Source of the DNA: Candidatus Sulfomarinibacter kjeldsenii
Lineage (GTDB): Bacteria; Acidobacteriota; Thermoanaerobaculia; Thermoanaerobaculales; Sulfomarinibacteraceae
NCBI GenBank assembly: GCA_014764485.1
Contig: JACXWA010000069.1
Span: forward strand, 1 to 35,178
Reading direction: 5' to 3'
Length of the DNA stretch: 35,178 nucleotides
Shown here: positions 1 through 7,095 of the stretch, in pieces
Layout: the number at the start of each line of letters is the position of its first letter
Position numbering within the stretch: the first letter of the stretch is position 1
Made by a program: the position numbers and the translations under genes
Notes under the pieces: generated by a model
What the model was told of the DNA's origin: nothing
The model's database searches: none
Seen by the model: only the letters and a program-made list of their open reading frames with translations

Positions 1-755
1 GTGCTGTAGGACTGCAGCAAGCAGAAAACGATGCCAAGGGAACCGTCAAGGATCCCGAGTTGAAGGATGTAGGTTCGGAAGAACCTCCATGCTGGTCTCA
101 GAAGGACCTCCAGCGAGGAGGTCCGGTCGCCGTCCCTCCAGCACTGGGCGGCGTTCCAGTAACCATACTTGGCGAGGCGGAAGGCGTACTCGTCGAAACT
201 GCGATCGACCATGTAGTGCTCGATCGCGTTGTCGAGTATTGGAGTCTCTCCGGATGTGTGAAGTACCGAGTGCACCCGACGATTCTCGTAGTATGCAGCA
301 CCCTTCCGAAACAGCCTCGCAACCCGGTCATGTTGCCAACCCGAGAATCGGATCCGCTTGCCGAGGATGTACACATTGCGGTTCATCATGAAAGCGGTAT
401 GTTCGGTGCCAGTGGCCAGAAGATTGACAACCTCATCGCGAAGTTCCGGCGTGCACCTCTCATCTGAGTCGAGGAGGAAGATCCAGTCGTGTTGAACATG
501 CTGCATCGCCCAGTTTTTCTGGGCCCCAGCGCCGAAATAATTACGTTGGAAGAGCCTCACTTTGTCGTATTGTTGCGCGACTTCGAGCGTTCCGTCGGTA
601 GAGTAGGAATCGACGAGGATGATCTCATCACACCACAATAGCGACTCGATGCACTCGGCTATGTTGTGTTCCTCGTTGAATGAGGTAATGACACCACTCA
701 CCTTCGGCCGGTGCGGAATTTTTTCGGTTTCGTGGATATCGGAATTGAGTTCCAT
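1..755 (-). CDS. Glycosyltransferase family 2 (WaaE/KdtX-like), C-terminus outside window
   Basis: Reading in from position 755, an open frame of 251 codons runs off the left edge. The N-terminus is a GT-A fold: a beta-strand 'VSGVITSFNEE' (about residues 19-29), the nucleotide-sugar motif 'DSYSTDGT' (49-56) and the metal-binding 'LLDSDER' (about 94-100). Family 2 enzymes of this layout transfer a sugar from an activated donor to lipopolysaccharide core or another envelope glycan at the inner face of the cytoplasmic membrane. A hydrophobic stretch near the visible end ('TYILQLGILDGSLGIVF') resembles the membrane-associating C-terminus of WaaE-like enzymes. The start is ATG at 755 with GAGGTG seven bases upstream. 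The gene is divergent from the PilZ gene. Family assignment is secure; the acceptor is unknown. Confidence 0.85.
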   Translation of the reverse strand, partial: MELNSDIHETEKIPHRPKVSGVITSFNEEHNIAECIESLLWCDEIILVDSYSTDGTLEVAQQYDKVRLFQRNYFGAGAQKNWAMQHVQHDWIFLLDSDERCTPELRDEVVNLLATGTEHTAFMMNRNVYILGKRIRFSGWQHDRVARLFRKGAAYYENRRVHSVLHTSGETPILDNAIEHYMVDRSFDEYAFRLAKYGYWNAAQCWRDGDRTSSLEVLLRPAWRFFRTYILQLGILDGSLGIVFCLLQSYS

Positions 756-853
756 CGCGTATCACCTCGGGTTTCGCCGCGAACCAAGTCTCGAGCGGGT
801 TCATCTCGGGCGGCGAAATCCTAGCATAATCTCGATTTCGGACGGTTTAGAGG

Positions 854-859
854 TATGAT
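854..859 (+). promoter_or_regulatory. -10-like hexamer TATGAT, leaderless start of the PilZ gene
   Basis: TATGAT is followed by six bases and then ATG at 866, so a sigma70-type start site would fall on the A of the start codon. No Shine-Dalgarno sequence precedes the ATG and no good -35 is visible. Confidence 0.4.
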
Positions 860-865
860 TAATTG

Positions 866-1576
866 ATGGACGAATCCCGCCAACACGTGTTGGTGGTCGG
901 CGCGAAGAAGGCCGGCCTCGAACGTGTCGCACCGATGCTGCGACGCGCGGATTTCAGCGTCCACTCGGTGGAGCCGTCTCCGTTTCTCCTCGATCTGGTT
1001 CTCAGCACGGCTTTCGAGCTGGTCATCGTCACCTACCCGTTGGACACATTGCCTCTCGACGATCTCATCGACACCATCCGCGACGCAGGCTCCGCCTGTC
1101 ACGATGCAGGTCTCCTCCTGCTTGCCGAACCCGAGCAGCTCGACGACGCCCAGTCGGTGGTCGACCTCGGTGCCAACCGCGCGATTTGCTGCGAGTGGAG
1201 CGAGGCGCGGCTCTGGCAGGCGATTGGTGATCTGATGGAAGTCGCACCCAGGATCTTCATGCGGGTCCTGATGCATGCCGATATTGAACTCAAAAACGAT
1301 AAGGACCGTGCGATCTTCCAGACAGTCAACGTGTCGGTTTCGGGAGTGCTCCTGCAGGGCTCTGATCACCTGGACCCGGGTGAGAGCTTCGACTTCCTCT
1401 TCCGCCTGCCGGGAGGTGGTCTGATCGAAGGAGCGGCGGAGGTCGTCAGGCAGACGAATCCTCTCCGAGAAGGCGTCGATGGCATCGGGACCCGCTTCGT
1501 CTCATTTCGAGATCAGTGTCAGGAGCGGTTATCGGCGCATATCGGCCGTCAGATGGAGCTCGGCAGAAACAGGTAG
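866..1576 (+). CDS. PilZ-domain protein with degenerate receiver-like N-terminus
   Basis: A 236-residue cytoplasmic protein. Residues about 8-125 look like a response-regulator receiver fold ('HVLVVGAKKAGLERV', then 'FELVIVTYPLD'), but the phosphoacceptor aspartate position reads Thr56, so phosphorylation is unlikely. Residues about 129-215 form a PilZ domain with both c-di-GMP-binding motifs: RxxxR (R129-R133) and NxSxxG (N155-G160, 'NVSVSG'). PilZ proteins act as c-di-GMP effectors on motility, surface polysaccharide or secretion machinery. The neighbouring glycosyltransferase would fit envelope polysaccharide control, but that is only suggestive. ATG at 866 is preferred over TTG at 863. 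The 3' end overlaps the convergent mltA by 28 bp. Confidence 0.8.
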   Translation: MDESRQHVLVVGAKKAGLERVAPMLRRADFSVHSVEPSPFLLDLVLSTAFELVIVTYPLDTLPLDDLIDTIRDAGSACHDAGLLLLAEPEQLDDAQSVVDLGANRAICCEWSEARLWQAIGDLMEVAPRIFMRVLMHADIELKNDKDRAIFQTVNVSVSGVLLQGSDHLDPGESFDFLFRLPGGGLIEGAAEVVRQTNPLREGVDGIGTRFVSFRDQCQERLSAHIGRQMELGRNR

Positions 1577-2745
1577 AGCCGGCCCAGGTTGTTCATCCTG
1601 CCCGCAATCCCAGCGGCCTCTTCTCCTGCACCGATGAACAGATCAACCCGGCCCGGACCACGGATCGAACCTCCGGTGTCCTGATTGAGCACAAACCTCG
1701 AGAACCGCGTTTGTTCGCCGCCGGGGCCAGGCATGGTGCCCTCGATCCAGGCCATAACCGGTGCCGGAAAGAGCCGGCGGTCGGTAGCGATGGAACGACC
1801 GGACGTCACCGGGAGTCCGTAGCATCCGAGGGGACCACCCTCGGACGGCAATGGTCTGAAAAACACATAGGATGCGTTATAGCCAAGGACCCTTTTAATT
1901 TCGTCGGGGTGGGCTGCAAGATATGCCCTTATTGCCTGCATCGACATTTCTTCTCGAGGAATCAGCCCGTCGTCGATCAGCAGCTTGCCGATCGACCGGT
2001 ACTCCCATCCGTTTGAAACCGCGTAGCCGGCGCGGAGTCTGGTGCCGTCGGGAAAAATGAGAGTTCCTGAACCTTGGACATGAAGGAAGAAGACATCGAC
2101 CGGATCGGCCAGGTAACCAAGCACCGGGGTCGTGCTCGCCAGACCATCCCCAAAGTCGATCTCTTCTCGATCGGCAAATCGAACCAACTCGTGATCCTCC
2201 ACCCTGCCGACAACGGCCCGGGGCGATTTCTCGAGACCGAATGCTTCGAGGTCCACCATCACGAGGTCTTCTGGAACACCGTAAACCGGGTACTCGAACG
2301 GAAATTCGAGTTCCCGGCGCGCCTCGAGAAGTGGCTCATAGTAGCCGGTGAACAGCACCTCGCCACGACCATCGCGGCCCACCGAACGGAGGAGGACGAA
2401 TTCCTGTTTCAACGCCTGAGCCAGGCCCTCAGGGTTCGGTTCATCGCGAACCAGCTGTATGAAACGCCTGGCCCCCTCCGCGAGTTGACCCGCGGTACGA
2501 TTTTCAGTACCAAATGTGAACACTCTATCCCGGGGAAGCACGTCAAAGTAGGACAGCGACTGCTCCGTCGCAGCAATCAGCCCCTCCGGATCGAGATCGT
2601 CCATCAGTGCGGGCCACTCGCCGGGCGGCACGGTCTGAAGCGGACTCTCGACCGTTGGTGGAACGCGGGAGGCACAACCCACAAGCACCACACAGACCAT
2701 CAGCGCGAAAACTCGGGAGATCACTCCCGGGAACTGAGAGATCAC
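1549..2745 (-). CDS. mltA: Membrane-bound lytic murein transglycosylase A (MltA family lipoprotein)
   Basis: MltA enzymes cleave the MurNAc-GlcNAc bond of peptidoglycan, forming 1,6-anhydromuropeptides on the periplasmic side. The product begins with a lipoprotein signal ending in 'LVGC' (lipidated Cys24). The MltA domain follows ('LFTGYYEP', 'VFFLHVQGSG', 'SNGWEYRSIGKLLIDDG'), then the C-terminal 3D domain with its conserved aspartates ('SIATDRRLFP', 'NQDTGGSIRGPGRVDLF'). The length of 398 aa is normal. I chose GTG at 2745 because it overlaps the dctM stop as GTGA, the same arrangement as the two preceding junctions; ATG at 2769 would give eight more residues. It is the last gene of the TRAP operon. 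Confidence 0.88.
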   Translation of the reverse strand: MISQFPGVISRVFALMVCVVLVGCASRVPPTVESPLQTVPPGEWPALMDDLDPEGLIAATEQSLSYFDVLPRDRVFTFGTENRTAGQLAEGARRFIQLVRDEPNPEGLAQALKQEFVLLRSVGRDGRGEVLFTGYYEPLLEARRELEFPFEYPVYGVPEDLVMVDLEAFGLEKSPRAVVGRVEDHELVRFADREEIDFGDGLASTTPVLGYLADPVDVFFLHVQGSGTLIFPDGTRLRAGYAVSNGWEYRSIGKLLIDDGLIPREEMSMQAIRAYLAAHPDEIKRVLGYNASYVFFRPLPSEGGPLGCYGLPVTSGRSIATDRRLFPAPVMAWIEGTMPGPGGEQTRFSRFVLNQDTGGSIRGPGRVDLFIGAGEEAAGIAGRMNNLGRLYLFLPSSI

Positions 2746-4004
2746 CGAACGAGGACCAGCGACAACCATGGCCAGTAGGTAATGATAAGTACAGTCAGCA
2801 GAAGAATCGCCAGGAACGGAAGCGCCGCACGATAGAGAAGGACGATTGGTTTGTCGAAGCGGTAGCTCGCAATGAAAAGGTTCATCCCGACGGGAGGCGT
2901 GCAGTAGCCGATCTGCATGTTGGCAAGGAAGATGATGCCGAGATGGATTGGATCGATTCCATATCCCGCTGCAATTGGGAGGATCAACGGTACGACGATG
3001 ACAAGCGCCGAAAAGATGTCGAGCATCATCCCGAGCATGAGGAGGAAGACATTGAGGAGGATCAGGAAGCTCAGTTTGGACGAGATGTGGGAGGTGACCC
3101 ACTCGAAGAGCCTCATCGGCACCTGCTCATCGATCATGTAGTTCGTCGACGCGAGAGAAACACCCAGGATAATCAGGATCCCGCCGACCAGAATCATGGA
3201 ATCCCGCATCACACCCGGCAGGCGGCGAAGGGGAATGTCCCGGTTGATGAGGACCTCGACGATGAACACATAGACGACGGTTACCGCCGCCGCTTCCGAG
3301 ACCGCAAAGAAACCGCTATAGACCCCACCAAGAACGATGATAGGGAGTGGGATCTCCCACATCGATTCACGCAACGCCGCCACTATTTCACGACGGTCGA
3401 ACGGATGCCTCGTCAGTCGCGAGCGAACGACACCACCTTCGCGAATGCAATAAAGCGAAAGCAGGAAGATCATCAATAAACCGGGAAGGATGCCGGCAAC
3501 AAAGAGATCGTCTATCGACTGCTCGGCAATGATGCCGTAGAGGATCAGGGGCAGCGAGGGCGCAAAGAGCAGCCCGAGGCTGCCGGAGGTGGTGATGAGA
3601 CCGAGGTTGAATTGTTCGCGGTAACCCGCAGCTGCGATCGCCGGATATAAAAGAGCACCCATCGCGATGATAGTGACGCCAGAGGCCCCGGTAAATGCAG
3701 TAAAGAGAGCGCAAACGAAGAGCGCCACCACCGCGAGACCTCCCGGCATCCACCCGAGCAACACGTTCGTCACCCTGACCAGCCGCCGCGGGGCTTGACT
3801 CTCGCCGAGCAGGTAGCCGGCAAAGGTAAAAAGTGGAATGGCGATCAGGACCGGGATTTCGGAAACCCGGAATATCTCCATCGGTACCACCATCAGGTCG
3901 ATGTCCGAGCCCGCGAACCCGATCAGTGCACCGGCCGCGATAATCGCAAACAACGGCGCGCCGAGGATCGCGAGCACAACCAGGGCTATACCAATGAGAA
4001 TCAC
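2742..4004 (-). CDS. dctM: TRAP transporter large permease subunit (DctM type)
   Basis: A 420-residue, very hydrophobic protein of normal DctM length with about 12 membrane segments. Family sequence is clear: 'AFTGASGVTIIAMGALLYP', 'GSLGLLFAPSLPLILYGIIA' and, near the C-terminus, 'ANMQIGYCTPPVGMNLF'. DctM is the sodium-coupled channel subunit that takes ligand from the periplasmic DctP protein. Its start is GTG at 4004, overlapping the dctQ stop as GTGA, and its own stop overlaps the mltA start in the same way. No residue seen here identifies the substrate. Confidence 0.93.
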   Translation of the reverse strand: MILIGIALVVLAILGAPLFAIIAAGALIGFAGSDIDLMVVPMEIFRVSEIPVLIAIPLFTFAGYLLGESQAPRRLVRVTNVLLGWMPGGLAVVALFVCALFTAFTGASGVTIIAMGALLYPAIAAAGYREQFNLGLITTSGSLGLLFAPSLPLILYGIIAEQSIDDLFVAGILPGLLMIFLLSLYCIREGGVVRSRLTRHPFDRREIVAALRESMWEIPLPIIVLGGVYSGFFAVSEAAAVTVVYVFIVEVLINRDIPLRRLPGVMRDSMILVGGILIILGVSLASTNYMIDEQVPMRLFEWVTSHISSKLSFLILLNVFLLMLGMMLDIFSALVIVVPLILPIAAGYGIDPIHLGIIFLANMQIGYCTPPVGMNLFIASYRFDKPIVLLYRAALPFLAILLLTVLIITYWPWLSLVLVR

Positions 4005-4519
4005 AGTTCATCCTCATTGGCGACGCTCATCTTCATGTGTTTGATGGCAAAGAGAAGATAACGCAAGGCAATTACAGCGAAGGCCACGGGGAGGATGGCC
4101 TCGCAGGCCCACACCTGAACGAAGGCGACTGCCGTGCCGCCGGCAGCTCGATCATCAAGCACGAGGCGCAGGGCGCTCCACGCGACCACCGCCGATACGC
4201 CTGCCGTAAAAAGGTCGGTAATGATTCGAACACGCGCCTTCCACCGCATCGGCAAAAACCGCGAAACTGCATCAACCGAGATCTGTTTGTCGCTTCGCGT
4301 CGCAACCATCGCACCGATCATGCCAACCCAGAGCACCCCGACTCGCAGCATCGGGTCCGCCCACAAAATGGCTCCGTCAAAGAGGTTCCGAAGGACGATC
4401 TGGGTCGCTGCAAGTCCGATCATCGCGGCCAGGATCAGCACCAGGAGTGCATCCTCAACCAGGGCCGTCACCCGCAGGAGACGGCTGATAACGGATGGTT
4501 CGGTCCGCTCCATTCTCAC
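4001..4519 (-). CDS. dctQ: TRAP transporter small permease subunit (DctQ type)
   Basis: A 172-residue protein with four predicted membrane helices (about residues 21-45, 58-78, 98-120 and 137-160), normal for DctQ, which pairs with DctM in the inner membrane. 'LRNLF' after helix 1 and 'ATRSDKQISVDAVSRFLP' between helices 2 and 3 match the conserved loop 'R...HI..D...' of the family. The start is GTG at 4519, overlapping the dctP stop as GTGA; ATG at 4513 is an alternative two codons in. Confidence 0.88.
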   Translation of the reverse strand: MRMERTEPSVISRLLRVTALVEDALLVLILAAMIGLAATQIVLRNLFDGAILWADPMLRVGVLWVGMIGAMVATRSDKQISVDAVSRFLPMRWKARVRIITDLFTAGVSAVVAWSALRLVLDDRAAGGTAVAFVQVWACEAILPVAFAVIALRYLLFAIKHMKMSVANEDEL

Positions 4520-5541
4520 TCGCCGGTCGCGCCCGCCGGTTGCTGCAATCGGTATTCCTGCACGAGGTCTTCGATCATCGCCATCGTCGCCGGATTGTAA
4601 TCCCTTTGCGCGACCAGCCTTTTTGTTGCGGCGGCGGCGATCTCATCCCACTTCGCACGAGTCTCTGCCGTCGGGTCGACGAATTCTACGCCCTGAGCCA
4701 CGAGAGCCTCTCTCGCTTCAGCGTTATCACTCCGGCTCGCCGCATTGAGTTCTCGATTTGCCCGGCCCAGGACCTCGCGAACGGTCTCCTGATCCTCGGC
4801 ACTCATTCGATTGAATGCTTTGGTGCTGACGACTGTCGTCCCGCAGACATACGTGATTGGAAGGTCGGTCAAGTACTTGGCCTTTGTGAACCACTGCAGG
4901 GCGATGGCGCCAACGGCCGGGGCCGCGACAGAATCGATGAGTCCAGTCTGAAGACCTGTGAGAACATCCGAAATCGGCAGCGGCACTGGTGAAAGCCCCG
5001 CAGCCTCGACAATCGCGAGGGAAACCGGGTCATCCTGCATCATCCAGGCCTTGCGCCCTTTGAGATCTTCGAAAGTCCGCGTCGGTTTTGCGGACATCAG
5101 GTAGGTAAAGCCCGTCTCAGTCAAACCGAAGGACACGAAGCCTTTTGCCTCGAGTCCGTCGACCAGAACCTGATCCATCCGCTCACGGACAAAATCCACC
5201 TCACCGTTCGAGCGGAAGAGCAGCGGTAGGCTGTAGATCTCCATATCCGGATCAATGTCGGCTAGACTCCCGGCGAGAACGACGCCTCCGTGGAGCTGAC
5301 CGATCCGGATCTTTCGCAGCACCGCCGAGTCGGTACCCATTGTCCCGCCGGGGTAGAAGCGGAAACTGACACGGCCGTCGGTGCGCTCTGTGACCTCGTC
5401 TGCGGCCTTCTGTAGCCCCTTCATCCAGATTGTGCCGTCCGGAGCCATCGTCGCAATCTTGAGGCGAACGCTTTGCGCACCAACTGTCGGTGCGATCAGC
5501 AGAGCGATGAGGAAGGTCAAACAAATCCTGACAATAGGCAT
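4516..5541 (-). CDS. dctP: TRAP transporter periplasmic solute-binding protein (DctP type)
   Basis: 341 residues with a clear Sec signal peptide ('ICLTFLIALLIAPTVGA', cleavage before Gln/Ser at about residue 23). The mature protein has DctP-family features: 'KIATMAPDGTIWMKGLQKAADEV', 'FYPGGTMGTD', 'LPLLFRS' and the 'LKGRKAWMMQDD' region, where a conserved Arg normally binds ligand carboxylate. Linkage to a TatT gene places it in the TatP-like branch, whose best studied relative (Treponema TatT-TatP) binds unusual, probably hydrophobic ligands rather than C4-dicarboxylates. ATG at 5541 follows the tatT stop by three bases with GGAG eight bases upstream. Confidence 0.92.
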   Translation of the reverse strand: MPIVRICLTFLIALLIAPTVGAQSVRLKIATMAPDGTIWMKGLQKAADEVTERTDGRVSFRFYPGGTMGTDSAVLRKIRIGQLHGGVVLAGSLADIDPDMEIYSLPLLFRSNGEVDFVRERMDQVLVDGLEAKGFVSFGLTETGFTYLMSAKPTRTFEDLKGRKAWMMQDDPVSLAIVEAAGLSPVPLPISDVLTGLQTGLIDSVAAPAVGAIALQWFTKAKYLTDLPITYVCGTTVVSTKAFNRMSAEDQETVREVLGRANRELNAASRSDNAEAREALVAQGVEFVDPTAETRAKWDEIAAAATKRLVAQRDYNPATMAMIEDLVQEYRLQQPAGATGE

Positions 5542-5544
5542 TCA

Positions 5545-6322
5545 TCAATCTCCAAAGTAGTCTTCAGAGGAACCGAGCAAGGCCCTCGCTTCTTCCTGGG
5601 CCATGGTATTCGTCAGGGTCAGACCCGGTGCAACCGGGTCGGCAGCAATGACCTCGCGACAGAGGCGATCGTGAAGGTCGCGATCAAAGACCAGCCGCGC
5701 GTAAGAGTGAGCGAGCAACACCTTGGCCATCAGGTTTCTCCCGTCCGACAGTTCGATCACCCGCTCGAAGTCCACCCTCCCCTGCTCGGGCTTGCCGCCC
5801 ATCGCCTCGGGAAGAAGCGTCGCGAGAATGCCCAGATAGAGAAACGCGGTCCCTTCTTCATAGGTTTCGTCGAGTGCTACAACCCTCTGCATCATGGCGT
5901 CGACCCGGGCCTTATCGGCTATTGCCGACCAATCGTCGGTATTCGCTCTGATCCAGCTCGCCCATGCGGCGCCAGCGCTATACAAAACTGGTACATCTTT
6001 CGGCCCCATTCCATCAACAACCCGGTCAAAATCCTCGTACGGAGCCGACCAGATTTCGCAGGCGCGAGTAAAGGTTGGCGCCGGCCATCAGTAGTTCAGG
6101 ATTATTCGGATTATCTGCGATGAGGCCATCGATCAGGAGGAGGTAGGCGGGTGCACCCTGACGCACCGTCTCCGGATCATTCTGGTTGAGGACTGCACTG
6201 GTCAAACTCTCCGCGAGTCCGGTGGTGGCCGAAGTCATGATGGACGAGCATCCAACAGTCAGCACGACCGCGATCGAGAGAGCTACCGTCTTCATCCAGA
6301 AATGCATTTCCCCTTTGGTCAT
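5545..6322 (-). pseudogene. tatT: TatT-like TRAP-associated TPR lipoprotein, single frameshift
   Basis: Two adjacent frames together encode one TatT-family protein. The N-terminal part (6322 to a TGA at 6026) has a lipoprotein signal ending 'VLTVGC' and the family segment 'LLLIDGLIADNPNNPELLMAGANLYS'. The remainder (to 5545) has 'YEDFDRVVDGMG', 'VLYSAGAAWASWI' and TPR-like repeats to the C-terminus. The frames meet at 6061-6067, in a short CG tract; two extra bases there would restore about 259 residues reading 'NLYSRACEIWSAPYEDF'. TatT forms a trimer that docks the TRAP binding protein. The break may be a real mutation, a slippage-prone tract or a sequencing error. If real, the two ORFs are 6026-6322 and 5545-6009. 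Confidence 0.75.
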
Positions 6323-6406
6323 GATCGTCCCATTTTTTCGATTCGGTCAGGCCCCCGAGATTCGGATTCGGAACAAGATGATATTAGCCGCGTCCCGGGC
6401 TCATGG

Positions 6407-7054
6407 CTACTTCGTACCGAAACCGCCTCGTAGGGGGCCATCACCCAGCGCCGGTGAACGAATGGATGCAGTGGCGGCCGCAGTCGTATTCGTGATCACG
6501 GTGGTGCCGTTGGGATCACGCATCATCTTCACCGGTCTTGCCGGTCGGGAAGCTCCGCCCATCCGGTAGGGCTGACCGGTGTATATGGTGAGAATGCGCG
6601 AAACGTAATTTTGGGTTTCGGCATACGGCGGCACGCCTCGGTATCGAGCCACCGCTCCCTCACCCGCGTTATAGGCAGCCAACGCAAACTGGAGATTCCC
6701 GGAGTACTGGTCCAGGAGGCGCGAAAATTCCCGGACTCCACCTCGGATGTTTTTCTCCGGGTCGAAGGGGTCATCGACACCGAGACGTTTTGCGGTCGCC
6801 GGCATCAACTGCATCAAACCCATCGCTCCGCGACGGCTCACCGCATTTGGATCGTAGGCCGACTCGACCCGAACCACCGCGTCAACAAGCGAGGGGTCAA
6901 CACCATGCTCCCGGCTTATGGTCTGTACGAGCTGGCGCAAATCAGCCCTGTCCAATGCTGTACGGCCGGAATCGGCGGCAGGCGCCGCAGCTAACAGCAA
7001 GGTCGGCAGTGTAAGGAGCACACAAACCACGTGAATCGAAACGCCTCGTGTCAC
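6407..7054 (-). CDS. Lytic transglycosylase, SLT domain (family 1)
   Basis: 215 residues: an N-terminal export signal ('VVCVLLTLPTLLLAAAPAA') followed by a complete SLT domain at about residues 42-155. The catalytic glutamate sits in 'VRVESAYDPNAVS' (Glu64), with 'GAMGLMQLMPATA' and 'ALAAYNAGEGAV' as the other hallmark motifs. It cleaves glycan strands to 1,6-anhydro ends in the periplasm. GTG at 7054 is chosen because a CATAAT hexamer lies exactly six bases upstream, implying a leaderless mRNA; the frame stays open further upstream but would run into the divergent UGPase gene. It is the first gene of the TRAP operon, 84 bp before tatT. Confidence 0.88.
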   Translation of the reverse strand: MTRGVSIHVVCVLLTLPTLLLAAAPAADSGRTALDRADLRQLVQTISREHGVDPSLVDAVVRVESAYDPNAVSRRGAMGLMQLMPATAKRLGVDDPFDPEKNIRGGVREFSRLLDQYSGNLQFALAAYNAGEGAVARYRGVPPYAETQNYVSRILTIYTGQPYRMGGASRPARPVKMMRDPNGTTVITNTTAAATASIRSPALGDGPLRGGFGTK

Positions 7055-7060
7055 GCTACT

Positions 7061-7066
7061 ATTATG
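7061..7066 (-). promoter_or_regulatory. -10-like hexamer CATAAT, start of the slt-TRAP-mltA operon
   Basis: On the minus strand CATAAT is followed by six bases and the GTG start at 7054, with no ribosome binding site between. The hexamer lies in the 41-bp space between two divergent genes. Confidence 0.4.
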
Positions 7067-7095
7067 ACAGACAACCACGGTCGAAGGAGTGTCGG

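Noticed and set aside
2607-3479. 290-codon plus-strand frame opposite dctM
   Set aside because: Strongly charged, repetitive antisense product of a hydrophobic membrane gene; no start signal.
4516-5541. Assigning the TRAP system to C4-dicarboxylates or sialic acid
   Set aside because: The dct names are generic for the family; no substrate-specific residue pattern or catabolic neighbour supports either.
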